DNA from: Hymenobacter sp. BT559
GTDB lineage: Bacteria > Bacteroidota > Bacteroidia > Cytophagales > Hymenobacteraceae
Direction: 5' to 3'
Assembly: GCF_017571525.1 (NCBI RefSeq)
Contig: NZ_JAGETY010000005.1
Coordinates: 186,001-250,000, forward strand
DNA length: 64,000 bases
A model generated the notes under the pieces. That model ran no database searches and had not been told where the DNA came from. It saw only the letters and a list, made by a program, of their open reading frames with translations. Of the stretch, positions 17,001 to 25,983 are shown piece after piece. A program made the position numbers and the translations under genes. Position 1 is the first letter of the stretch. Each line of letters opens with the position of its first letter.

Positions 17001-17897
17001 TATCTGGCAATTGCCCTTGGCCGGGTCGGCCAGCGCCAGTACCTGCTGGGCAAAGTTGCCCTCCCCCAGGTACACGCTGCTGAAGGCTAGCCCCGCGCCG
17101 GGCGCAAGGTCGTAGATGAGCTGGCTCATGGCGCGGCCCTCGTCGGTGCCGCGCTGCTCGTCGGTAAGGTCTTGCAGCACCTGCACAGTGGCCGGCAAGT
17201 CGCCCGAGGCCACGTCGGCCGCCGCCCCATTGGTCGAGTTAAACGAGTCGCTCATCACCCCTATGCGCACACCCTTGCCCGACAGCAGTCCGGGCCGGGT
17301 GGCGCGCACACGCTCGGCTTCCAGCGCGTAGTCGGCTTGGCTGGTCACGAGGCCGCTGCGCACCTGGGGCTTCAGCATGGGCACCACGCCGAGCAAGCCG
17401 CGGCTCACTAACCCCTCAATACCTTGGCTGCCAGGGGCTAGCTGGCTCAGCGGCAGCATGCCTTCCACAAAGTGCAGCTCCGGGTAAGCCGATACCACCT
17501 GGAACCCCCGGCTGGCCAGGCCAGGCAGCAGCGCGCTCACATCCTGGGCCGTGATGCGCACCAGCACCGCTGAAGTTTCCTTGTTGAATTTAAGCCGCGG
17601 AAAGTCATCGCGCAGCGTGAGGTGGGCATCGGCCGTGGTGCGGTTGGTGGCGCCAGCCTGCTGGCGGTAGAGGCGCTGCAAGTGGCCGCTCAGGCGCGAG
17701 CGGCGGTCGGTGGGCTGGTCAGTCAGGCGCTGGGTTGCCGTCGGGGCTCGGCCGGGGGCTAGCTGCCGGGCAGTGGGCGTGTGCGGGTCGTCGGCCTGCG
17801 CCCAGGCGGCCGAGCTTAGGCCAAGGGCGAAGAGCCCGGTGGCCGCTAGCCGCCGGAAAATAGGAAGGATAGAAAACTGCATAGAAACCGCGAACAA
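14100..17897 (-). CDS. Large secreted subtilase-like (S8/S53) protein with PKD domains and T9SS sorting tail
   Basis: Up to 1265 residues. A second Met at residue 6 (base 17882) starts a better signal peptide, MQFSILPIF to SSAAWAQ, and may be the true start. The peptidase fold spans about 205-600. The Asp motif is IGVMSDSFN (Asp217) and the Ser motif is GTSAAAPHAAA (Ser575). At the usual HGT position stands TDEGRAMSQLIYDLAPGA, with Glu253 in place of His and VDDIAYFG near 301. This looks like the Glu/Asp/Ser chemistry of sedolisins. A jelly-roll-like region, two PKD domains (about 840-1005, VTYATAGTYTATLVVSN) and a second jelly-roll-like region follow. The C-terminus (WPNPTPAGTSLHV to ending RRIVFE) is a type A T9SS sorting domain, so export to the cell surface or medium is expected. 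Confidence 0.87.
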   Translation of the reverse strand: MFAVSMQFSILPIFRRLAATGLFALGLSSAAWAQADDPHTPTARQLAPGRAPTATQRLTDQPTDRRSRLSGHLQRLYRQQAGATNRTTADAHLTLRDDFPRLKFNKETSAVLVRITAQDVSALLPGLASRGFQVVSAYPELHFVEGMLPLSQLAPGSQGIEGLVSRGLLGVVPMLKPQVRSGLVTSQADYALEAERVRATRPGLLSGKGVRIGVMSDSFNSTNGAAADVASGDLPATVQVLQDLTDEQRGTDEGRAMSQLIYDLAPGAGLAFSSVYLGEGNFAQQVLALADPAKGNCQILVDDIAYFGEPFYQDGVIAQAINQVVAQRGVAYFSAAGNEADQSYENNAPQFVQATLGTRAAARLNFDVSGATTDVTQRITLTNSQEFFPTLEWSDPYYTASGVKTDLDMYLIAVKNGVAADTVARSDDNNIKSQTPLEMLDYTNDATTSGTTTFDFVIVRRAGTADPARLKYVNNGTAGAGPSEWETSSPTLVGHAAAASAQAVGAVAYTNQRTAEYFTSKGGALPFLFSPTGTALAAVEYRQKPDIASIDGTDTSFFGTQDTDRNGYPNFYGTSAAAPHAAAVAALLREAVPGLTPAQVYSRLVGAARLLGSSATDPYTGAGLIDAFTAIYGPVVAQAPPAVQDLEKGALPPSWLVNSTGAGRVQVRTTLGPASGRYHLVLDAPFTGSSASVSLNEVTWHLTGTAGASLQLTFRERKLASETDEAMPTQFTTRSNTDGVALSVDGGTSWYRLVDLTGTNATTTYQTKTVSLTQFAATNGLTLGNDVRLRFQQYSGTQLNSVSVASQRGRLFDDIAVTSTVAAPIPLYTATPTVGCPGLTVAFADTSALRPTAWSWTFPGGTPATSTLRNPTVVYNTPGHYGVTLSVSNANGTSARTDTGVVFVYGRAPLATPVASRASVCPGGVVSFSSTASYCPASYAWSFPGGSPSSSTAASPGNVTYATAGTYTATLVVSNAYGSNAYSLPVEVTTGRTIPFAENFDASLALPAGWTLVNPDGKFAWAVRDTTINRQGVRSHVLRAPFAFDPKIGERDAVYTPSLNLTSVSLPTLLFDVAYATAIDSKTGTVSADSLLVQVADACTGAVLGRPYAKGQATLPTAATRDYLFIPKSAADWRQERIDLSPYIGRSVVLRFVGVNNYGNSLYIDNVQVGGNLLALTTAASIVGLEAWPNPTPAGTSLHVRLPAFTGTVSLRLVDNLGRVVWQEQVQQSGLALERTLQLGLAPGLYSLLYAPAGGTPAARRIVFE

Positions 17898-18117
17898 GAG
17901 CCTGGGATGGCTACTAGCGCCAACGAGCGAAGGTCAGCAATTAATTCGCGCGCCGGCCCGCTAATTGCCCACTCGCACCGCCTGCTGGTCGAGTCCAAAA
18001 GTTGAATCGGCCAAACCGACGCGCTAGCCGACCATTGCCGGGCCAACTACCGGGCTAGCCAGGCGTTAAACTTTTTGCCACGCTACTGAATTATAGCAGC
18101 CGGCACCCGCCAGGCCG

Positions 18118-18125
18118 TAATTTTG
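18118..18125 (+). promoter_or_regulatory. -7 box (TAATTTTG) for the bacilliredoxin gene
   Basis: Exact TAnnTTTG match 44 bases before ATG 18170. Confidence 0.5.
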
Positions 18126-18169
18126 TACAAGCCGGCATGGGTGCCGCGCACTTTTAAGTTATTATCCCC

Positions 18170-18592
18170 ATGGCTGTTTACCCCGAATATATGGTAGCCC
18201 CCATCCGCCAGGACCTGGTGGAGGCCGGCTTCGAGCAACTGATGTCGCCGCAAGAAGTGGATGCGGCCCTGGCCGACAAAGAAGGCACCGTGCTGGTGGC
18301 CGTTAACTCGGTGTGCGGCTGCGCCGCCGCCAAGGCTCGCCCGGCCCTCAAGCTGGCCCTGGCCAGCGCCGACAAAAAGCCCAGCAAGCTCGTGACCGTG
18401 TTTGCCGGCATGGAAACCGACGCCGTGGCCAAGATGCGCGAGCACCTGCTGCCCTACCCGCCCTCGTCGCCCTGCATCGGCCTCTTCAAAGACGGTGAGC
18501 TTGTGCACATGATTGAGCGCTACCACATCGAAGGCTCTGACCTGATGCGCATTGTCAACAACCTGCAAGGCGCTTTCGAAGAGTACTGCTAG
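18170..18592 (+). CDS. Bacilliredoxin (BrxA/BrxB family, DUF1094)
   Basis: 140 residues, the usual family length. Thioredoxin-like protein with the diagnostic CGC active site at 49-51 (VNSVCGCAAAKARP) and a C-terminal Cys140. It also has the family features MVAPIRQDL, VFAGMETDAVAKMRE and PCIGLFKDGELVHMIERYHIEG. Bacilliredoxins remove bacillithiol or similar low-molecular-weight thiols from oxidised protein Cys residues in the cytoplasm. It stands alone, with its own promoter box upstream, an intergenic repeat just downstream and a terminator at 18721. Confidence 0.95.
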   Translation: MAVYPEYMVAPIRQDLVEAGFEQLMSPQEVDAALADKEGTVLVAVNSVCGCAAAKARPALKLALASADKKPSKLVTVFAGMETDAVAKMREHLLPYPPSSPCIGLFKDGELVHMIERYHIEGSDLMRIVNNLQGAFEEYC

Positions 18593-18614
18593 ACCGCAGA
18601 GTAGCTACGCTGAA

Positions 18615-18670
18615 CTTCGTTTCAAACGGATTTTGTAGATGCTCTTGCCTGCGGCAAGCTGACTACGCTA
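18615..18670 (+). repeat. Diverged copy of a hairpin-bearing intergenic repeat
   Basis: Holds TTCAAACGGATTTTGTAGAT, then a small hairpin (CTTGCC-TGC-GGCAAG) and CTGACTA. It matches in order the better-conserved copies at 44661-44722 and 44841-44902. Confidence 0.45.
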
Positions 18671-18720
18671 GTTGGCGCTGCGGATAGCTTGTATTGGTGT
18701 TACGTTTTACGTTTGGAAGA

Positions 18721-18755
18721 GCCCGTTTGCTCAGATTGAGCAAGCGGGCTTTTTT
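18721..18755 (+). terminator. Terminator after the bacilliredoxin gene
   Basis: A perfect 13-bp stem (18721-18733 with 18737-18749), loop GAT, then a T run on the plus strand. Confidence 0.9.
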
Positions 18756-18760
18756 GTGCC

Positions 18761-19729
18761 CTAGTAGGGCTTCTGGTACACACCAAACAACAGGTCGCTC
18801 GGGTGCTCGGCCAGAAAAGCGTCTTCGGCCGCGAAGAGCGAGGCTAGCAGCTGCTGGGTGGTCGGGTCGTCGGCCAGGAAGTGGTGGGCAATGTCTTTGA
18901 GCACCAGCGCTAGTAAGTTGCCGCCCACGGCTTTTTCTTCCAGCACCCTAAACTGCCCACGCACGGCCGGCAGAATATACTCACTTTCCACCGCCTCCGA
19001 CGGGTCGGCTAGCCGCATCCGCAGTCGGCCCGGCCCGGTAATCCGGCTTTTAAACTGGCCCGACTTGTAGCGGCGGTAGCTAGTCGGCAGCTGGGCTAGC
19101 AGCTCATTGGCAGCCGCGAGCTGCGCGGCGGTCCACTGCAGGCGGTTGGGGCCCACGTAGTCGTTGAGAATGAGCAGGCCACCGGGTCGCAGCGCCTGCC
19201 GCACGTGTGCCACGAGCGCCGGCACCCGCCGAAAGTGGTGCAACGCCGAATGAAACAGCACCACGTCGTAGGCCGCCGTGGGCCACGCCTGCCGGTTCAC
19301 ATCGCGCAGCTCAAAGCGCATATTATACAGGCCCTCGGCCGCCGCCCGCTCGGCAGCAGCCCCTAGCAGCGCGGGCGTAATATCTACGCACTCGACCAAC
19401 TCAAACTCAGAGTGGCGCGCAAAGGCCAGCTCGTGGCTGCAGCTACCGCTGCCCAGCGAGCACAAGTGCAAGTCGCTGCGCCCGCGCAGGTATTTTTTTA
19501 CCACGTAGGGCTCGTAGGGTAGCGTAGGGTCGCCGCTGATTTTGGTGTTCCAGCGAGCACGCACGGCCGGTACTATCCACCAGTTGGCCGTTTGCAAGCC
19601 AGGGTCGTCGAAGGTACCCTGCGTGCGTGCCAGCCCGCTAGGGTTCAATTTAGAAAGCAGAAAGCCCGCCCCACGCTGCCGCAGCTTCGCCAGGGTTTCT
19701 ACAAAGTCATCGGCAGTGAGCAGCGGCAT
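18761..19729 (-). CDS. Class I SAM-dependent methyltransferase
   Basis: 322 residues from ATG 19729 (MPLLTADDF). An upstream in-frame ATG at 19759 is rejected because a TAGCTTTG promoter box (19736-19743) and the recQ terminator lie there. Motif I is LCSLGSGSCSHELA, followed by ECVDITP (acidic end of strand 2), FELRDVN and FHSALHHFRRVPALVAHVRQALRPGGLLILNDYVGPNR. That is the usual methyltransferase order. The substrate is not evident. The region after the core (LPTSYRRYKSG onward) is typical of uncharacterised Bacteroidota methyltransferases. Cytoplasmic, apparently a single-gene transcript. Confidence 0.88.
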   Translation of the reverse strand: MPLLTADDFVETLAKLRQRGAGFLLSKLNPSGLARTQGTFDDPGLQTANWWIVPAVRARWNTKISGDPTLPYEPYVVKKYLRGRSDLHLCSLGSGSCSHELAFARHSEFELVECVDITPALLGAAAERAAAEGLYNMRFELRDVNRQAWPTAAYDVVLFHSALHHFRRVPALVAHVRQALRPGGLLILNDYVGPNRLQWTAAQLAAANELLAQLPTSYRRYKSGQFKSRITGPGRLRMRLADPSEAVESEYILPAVRGQFRVLEEKAVGGNLLALVLKDIAHHFLADDPTTQQLLASLFAAEDAFLAEHPSDLLFGVYQKPY

Positions 19730-19735
19730 CGGCCG

Positions 19736-19743
19736 CAAAGCTA
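19736..19743 (-). promoter_or_regulatory. -7 box (TAGCTTTG) for the methyltransferase gene
   Basis: Minus-strand exact TAnnTTTG match ending 6 bases before ATG 19729, giving a very short leader. It decides the start in favour of 19729. Confidence 0.5.
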
Positions 19744-19755
19744 GCCCGTAGCAAC

Positions 19756-19790
19756 ACAAAAACGGGCTGCCTGTTGGAGCAGCCCGTTCA
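19756..19790 (-). terminator. Terminator of recQ
   Basis: A 10-bp stem (19761-19770 with 19779-19788) followed, on the minus strand, by a T-rich tail. It sits about 30 bases after the recQ stop. Confidence 0.8.
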
Positions 19791-19821
19791 AAATAATTGT
19801 TGCTACTTAACTGATGGATAG

Positions 19822-22032
<2,211 letters not shown>

Positions 22033-22214
22033 AGACTAGCAAGTAAGGCGAATCGGACAGCGTGAGGTTATTAGCGAAGATAAGCAGGAGGGGAACTTTT
22101 TCTTCGCAAAATCGCCAATGACACGTAACATTTTAGAAAAGTTCAAACGCCTGGGCGGCAGCGGCGCGGGCTAGCCCAGGCGCCCCACCGAAAGCCTGAG
22201 CCGCCCGGCCGGCG

Positions 22215-22222
22215 TATTTTTG
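22215..22222 (+). promoter_or_regulatory. -7 box (TATTTTTG) for kdsD
   Basis: Exact TAnnTTTG match ending 3 bases before the GTG at 22226. A TTG at 22220 overlaps it and is therefore an unlikely start. Confidence 0.45.
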
Positions 22223-22225
22223 GCC

Positions 22226-23236
22226 GTGCAACCAACTTCTGCTTCTTCGGCCGCCGCGGCGGCTCCCGTCGATGTGCTGGCCGTAGCCCGCCAGGTGCTG
22301 TTTACCGAGGCCGACGCCCTGCGCGACGTGGCCCAGGCCGTAGGCGCTACCCCCGACTTTGCCCGCTGCGTGGCGGCCCTGCTAGCCCTGCGTGGCCGCG
22401 TGGTGGTGACGGGCGTGGGCAAAAGCGCCCATATCGCCGGCAAACTCGTGGCGACACTCAACGGCACTGGCACGCCAGCGCTGTTTATGCACGCCGCCGA
22501 TGCCATCCACGGCGACTTGGGCATGATTCAGGCCGAAGATTTTGTGGTAGCCATCAGCAAGAGCGGCGACACGCCCGAAATCAAGGTGCTCGTGCCGCTG
22601 CTGCGCCGCAAGGGCGTGCCGCTAGCCGCCCTTGTCAGCAATGCCGACTCGTACCTGGCCCGGCAGGCCGACTACGTGCTGCACGCCCCCGTGCGCCGCG
22701 AAGCCTGCCCCCACGACCTGGCACCCACCACCAGCACCACGGCGGCCCTGGCCCTCGGCGATGCCCTAGCCGTGTGCCTGCTCGAAAGCCGCCAGTTTTC
22801 GGCCCAGGATTTTGCCCGCCTGCACCCCGGCGGCACGCTCGGCAAAAAGCTCTACCTCACGGTAGGCGACCTCAGCCGCCAGAATCAGCGCCCGCAGGTG
22901 GGCCTGGCCGCGCCGCTGCGCGAGGTGCTGCTCGAAATATCGGGCAAGCGCCTGGGCGCTACCGCTGTGCTCGACGAGGCCGGGCACCTGGCCGGCATCA
23001 TCACCGATGGCGACCTGCGCCGCATGCTGGGCCGCGGCCACCTCAGCGAGCTCGATGCGCTCACGGCGCGCGACATCCTTACGCCCCAGCCAGCTACCAT
23101 TGCTATCGGGGAGTTTGCGGCTGAGGCGCTGGCCCGGATGCAGGCCCGCAACATCACGCAGCTGGTAGTACTCGAAGGCGGCGAGTTTGCCGGCTTCATT
23201 CACCTGCACGACCTGCTGCGCGAAGGGCTGGTGTAA
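22226..23236 (+). CDS. kdsD: D-arabinose-5-phosphate isomerase, KpsF/GutQ family
   Basis: 336 residues from GTG 22226. If the transcript begins at the adjacent promoter box this would be a leaderless start, and GTG 22274 is a possible later one. SIS domain at about 35-190: VVVTGVGKSAHIAGKLVATLNGTG, HAADAIHGDLGM and AISKSGDTPEI. Two CBS domains fill the C-terminal half (LGATAVLDEAGHLAGIITDGDLRRML, ITQLVVLEGGEFAGFIHLHDLL). The enzyme makes arabinose-5-phosphate from ribulose-5-phosphate, the first step to Kdo for LPS. manC, another surface-sugar gene, follows 115 bases downstream on the same strand. Confidence 0.94.
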   Translation: MQPTSASSAAAAAPVDVLAVARQVLFTEADALRDVAQAVGATPDFARCVAALLALRGRVVVTGVGKSAHIAGKLVATLNGTGTPALFMHAADAIHGDLGMIQAEDFVVAISKSGDTPEIKVLVPLLRRKGVPLAALVSNADSYLARQADYVLHAPVRREACPHDLAPTTSTTAALALGDALAVCLLESRQFSAQDFARLHPGGTLGKKLYLTVGDLSRQNQRPQVGLAAPLREVLLEISGKRLGATAVLDEAGHLAGIITDGDLRRMLGRGHLSELDALTARDILTPQPATIAIGEFAAEALARMQARNITQLVVLEGGEFAGFIHLHDLLREGLV

Positions 23237-23351
23237 GGTGCTGATAGCGTTGCGCTAGCAGATTTCCTTATGTTCAAGCCTGGCGTGGGCGCCCCAGGGC
23301 TAAGCAGGCTGACGCCTATCTTCGTCCCAACGGACTTCGCCCGTACTCTCT

Positions 23352-24440
23352 ATGGAACATACCTATCTCGTCGTGATGGCGGGCGGCATTGGCAGCCGCT
23401 TCTGGCCCTTCAGCCGCACGCAACACCCCAAGCAGTTTCACGATGTGCTAGGCGTGGGGCGTTCTATGCTGCAGCTTACGGTAGACCGCTTTCGCGGCAT
23501 CTGCCCGCCGGAGAACATCTTCATCGTTACCAACCGCGACTACATCGGGCTGGTACACGAGCATCTCCCCGAACTGCCGATGAGCCAGATTCTGGGCGAG
23601 CCCATTGGGCGCAATACGGCACCTTGCATTGCTTACGCCAGTTACTGCATTGCGCAGCACGACCCCGAGGCTACGCTTATCGTGACGCCCGCCGACCACG
23701 CTGTGCTGCGCGAAGAAGAATTTCGTCGCCTCATCCGCGAAGCGGTGGCCTCTGCCCGACAGCATGATGTGCTTATTACGCTTGGTATTCACCCTTCGCG
23801 CCCCGATACGGGCTACGGTTACATTCAATATATGGATGAGCCTGCTCACCATCTGCCCGACTCGGCGCTTTATAAGGTGAAGACTTTCACGGAAAAGCCC
23901 AATAGCGACCTGGCGCGTATGTTTGTCGAAAGCGGTGATTTTCTCTGGAATGCGGGCCTGTTTATATGGCGGGCTAGCGTCATTATTGAAGCTTTTCACC
24001 ACTGCCTGAGCGATATTGCTGAGGTATTTGAAGAAGGAAAGCACCTGCTGGGCACCCCACTGGAAGAAGCCTTTATCGAAGAGGCCTATTCGCGCTGCCG
24101 CAACATTAGCATCGACTTTGGCGTGATGGAAAAGGCTAATAACGTGTACGTACTGCCCGCCGACATTGGCTGGAGCGACCTCGGTACCTGGGATTCCTTG
24201 CACCAGGTAAGCTCGCGCGATGCACAGGGCAACGTAATAGATGGCGAGGTATTATTATACGACACCCGTGAGTGCCTTATCAAAACGCCCCACGAGCGCC
24301 TCGTGGTGGTGCAGGGGCTGGAAGGCTACATCGTGGCCGAGTACGATAATGTGCTGCTCATCTGTCAGCGCTCGGAGGAGCAGCGCGTGAAGGAGTTTGT
24401 GGCCGATGTGAAGGCGAAAAAAGGCGTGGGGTACAATTAA
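23352..24440 (+). CDS. manC: Mannose-1-phosphate guanylyltransferase
   Basis: 362 residues. The N-terminal nucleotidyltransferase signature MAGGIGSRFWPFSR is followed by HPKQF, EPIGRNTAPCIAYA, TPADHAV and TFTEKPN. A left-handed beta-helix-like C-terminus contains IDFGVMEKANNVYVLPADIGWSDLGTW. It makes GDP-mannose from GTP and mannose-1-phosphate for glycans and O-antigen. This is the short form without the phosphomannose isomerase domain found in many proteobacterial ManC proteins. A near-consensus TATCTTCG lies at 23317-23324, 27 bases upstream, so it may have its own promoter. It ends just before a hairpin. Confidence 0.95.
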   Translation: MEHTYLVVMAGGIGSRFWPFSRTQHPKQFHDVLGVGRSMLQLTVDRFRGICPPENIFIVTNRDYIGLVHEHLPELPMSQILGEPIGRNTAPCIAYASYCIAQHDPEATLIVTPADHAVLREEEFRRLIREAVASARQHDVLITLGIHPSRPDTGYGYIQYMDEPAHHLPDSALYKVKTFTEKPNSDLARMFVESGDFLWNAGLFIWRASVIIEAFHHCLSDIAEVFEEGKHLLGTPLEEAFIEEAYSRCRNISIDFGVMEKANNVYVLPADIGWSDLGTWDSLHQVSSRDAQGNVIDGEVLLYDTRECLIKTPHERLVVVQGLEGYIVAEYDNVLLICQRSEEQRVKEFVADVKAKKGVGYN

Positions 24441-24464
24441 CCCGTAGCAACACAAAGAGGCCGG

Positions 24465-24498
24465 CACAAAGAGGCCGGCTGAAGCCGGCCTCTTTGTG
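24465..24498. terminator. Hairpin between converging manC and the coiled-coil gene
   Basis: A long GC-rich stem (24465-24480 with 24483-24498). The left-arm sequence CACAAAGAGGCCGG also occurs once more directly upstream (24451-24464) as a tandem copy. T runs are short, so termination efficiency is uncertain. Confidence 0.65.
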
Positions 24499-24510
24499 TT
24501 GCCAGCTGTG

Positions 24511-24864
24511 CTATCGAAGCTTGGTGAGTATCAAGTCCAGCTTATCATTTAGTTCGGTATGCATAGCTTGCTGGCTGGTCTTGATTTCGGTCACGTCCGT
24601 CTTTAGGCTAGTAACATCCGTTTTTAGCTCGGCTACGTCCGTCTTTAAGCCGGCTACGCTCGTTTTTAGCTCGGCTACATCGGCTTTAATAACAATGTGT
24701 TCGCGAAGCAGAAACGAAATATTGTCGCTTTGCTGAACGGCAAGCGTAGTAAGTTGCCCCACTGCGTTGGTCAATTGCTTTAGTTGGGCCGTGTGGAGGT
24801 CCAGAATAGTCATTGCTTCCGAAAGCAATGGCTCGAGCTGGTCAAGGCGCTGGTCAGCAGCCAT
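24511..24864 (-). CDS. Small coiled-coil protein with tandem heptads
   Basis: 117 residues, cytoplasmic. Nearly the whole chain is helical. Residues about 60-95 are five exact heptads (ADVAELK, TSVAGLK, TDVAELK, TDVTSLK, TDVTEIK), encoded by near-identical 21-base repeats. The N-terminus (LDQLEPLLSEAMTIL, LKQLTNAVGQLTTLAVQQ) also fits a coiled coil. No catalytic motif, so function unknown. Such proteins often oligomerise. A TATTTTCG box one base off consensus lies at 24899-24906. The repeats may change in number by slippage. Confidence 0.7.
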   Translation of the reverse strand: MAADQRLDQLEPLLSEAMTILDLHTAQLKQLTNAVGQLTTLAVQQSDNISFLLREHIVIKADVAELKTSVAGLKTDVAELKTDVTSLKTDVTEIKTSQQAMHTELNDKLDLILTKLR

Positions 24865-24948
24865 AAGGTATCGTGGGAATTGCGGCTACTCCTATACGCG
24901 AAAATACAAACAGTGTCAATGAATGGAGATAGCGAAGACCAGCGTTAG

Positions 24949-25983
24949 CTACCCCCGGCCCTTCGCCACTTCAAACAGCATGATGCCGGCGGCCACGCCC
25001 ACATTCAGGCTCTGAATCTGGCCGCTCATCGGGATGCGCAGGCGCTGGTCGCAGAGGCGCAGCAGCTCGGGGGCAATGCCGTCTTCCTCCGAACCCATGA
25101 CCACCGCAATGGGGCCACTGAGGCTAGCCGGCGCGGTGTGGCCGAGGTCGGCATCGGCCTTTTCGGTGCAGGCAATGACAGTAAGGCCACTTTCCTTCAA
25201 AAAGGTGATGGTCTGGCGCAGGTCGGGCTCGCGGCACACGGGCAGGATGTTGAGCGCGCCGGCCGAGGTTTTTACCGCATCGCCGTTGATTTGGGCGGCG
25301 CCGCTGCTAGGCACCACCAGGGCCTGCACGCCCAGGCACTCGGCCGTGCGGGCAATGGCGCCGAAGTTGCGCACATCCGTCACGCGGTCGAGCACGAGCA
25401 CGAAGGGCACTTTGCCATCCTCAAATAAGCCGGCCAGCAGCGTGTCGAGCGGGGCAAAATCGATAGGCGACACGAAGGCTACGGCGCCCTGGTGGTTTTT
25501 GCGGGTCAGGTTTTCAAGCTTCTCGATGGGCACGTACGACACCGGCACATTGGCCTGGCGGGCCAGGTCGGAGATATCCTGGGTCATCGAGTTTTTGGTG
25601 CCGCGCAGCAGGAAAATCTTATCCAACGTCCGGCCCGCATTTAGCGCTTCTAAGATGGGGCGCAGGCCAAACAGCATGTCGATGCTGCGGTCGGCCGCGG
25701 GGCGGGTGTTGTGCTGCTTGAAGGCGGGCGCACCGCGCTCGCCGCCCGGCTTGCGCTGCACCTGGCGGCCCTGCTCGTCGTAGAATGGGCGCTGTGGGCG
25801 GGCGCGGCTAGCCCCCTCGTTGCCACCCGCGGGGCGGCGGTCTTCGCGGCCGGGCTCGCCCAGGCGCTCGCGCGACTGGCCGGCGCCAGCGCGGCGGTTA
25901 TCGCTAGCCCCCTCGCGGAAACGGCGCGGCACGTAGTCGTCACTAAACCCGTCGTTTAGCGGGCGGTCATTGTTGTTCTCCAT
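24949..25983 (-). CDS. rlmB: 23S rRNA 2'-O-methyltransferase, TrmH/SpoU family (RlmB-like)
   Basis: 344 residues. The first 95 or so are a low-complexity, Arg/Gly/Pro-rich tail, probably disordered and RNA-binding. The substrate-binding domain follows (DMLFGLRPILEALNAGRTLDKIFLL). The SPOUT methyltransferase domain at about 190-340 has the three family motifs: NFGAIARTAECLGV, VMGSEEDGI and IPMSGQIQSLNVGVAAGIMLFE. RlmB methylates G2251 of 23S rRNA in E. coli. The exact target here is inferred. Its ATG overlaps the end of the upstream GWxTD gene by 28 bases, so they are co-transcribed and may be coupled in translation. Confidence 0.92.
   Translation of the reverse strand: MENNNDRPLNDGFSDDYVPRRFREGASDNRRAGAGQSRERLGEPGREDRRPAGGNEGASRARPQRPFYDEQGRQVQRKPGGERGAPAFKQHNTRPAADRSIDMLFGLRPILEALNAGRTLDKIFLLRGTKNSMTQDISDLARQANVPVSYVPIEKLENLTRKNHQGAVAFVSPIDFAPLDTLLAGLFEDGKVPFVLVLDRVTDVRNFGAIARTAECLGVQALVVPSSGAAQINGDAVKTSAGALNILPVCREPDLRQTITFLKESGLTVIACTEKADADLGHTAPASLSGPIAVVMGSEEDGIAPELLRLCDQRLRIPMSGQIQSLNVGVAAGIMLFEVAKGRG

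Noticed and set aside
23270..23767. Open frame overlapping the start of manC
   Set aside because: Different frame from manC, Arg/Pro-rich, no motif. manC is certain.
24451..24498. CRISPR-like short repeats near 24.45 kb
   Set aside because: Only two tandem copies of a 14-base unit that form part of a hairpin, with no spacers.
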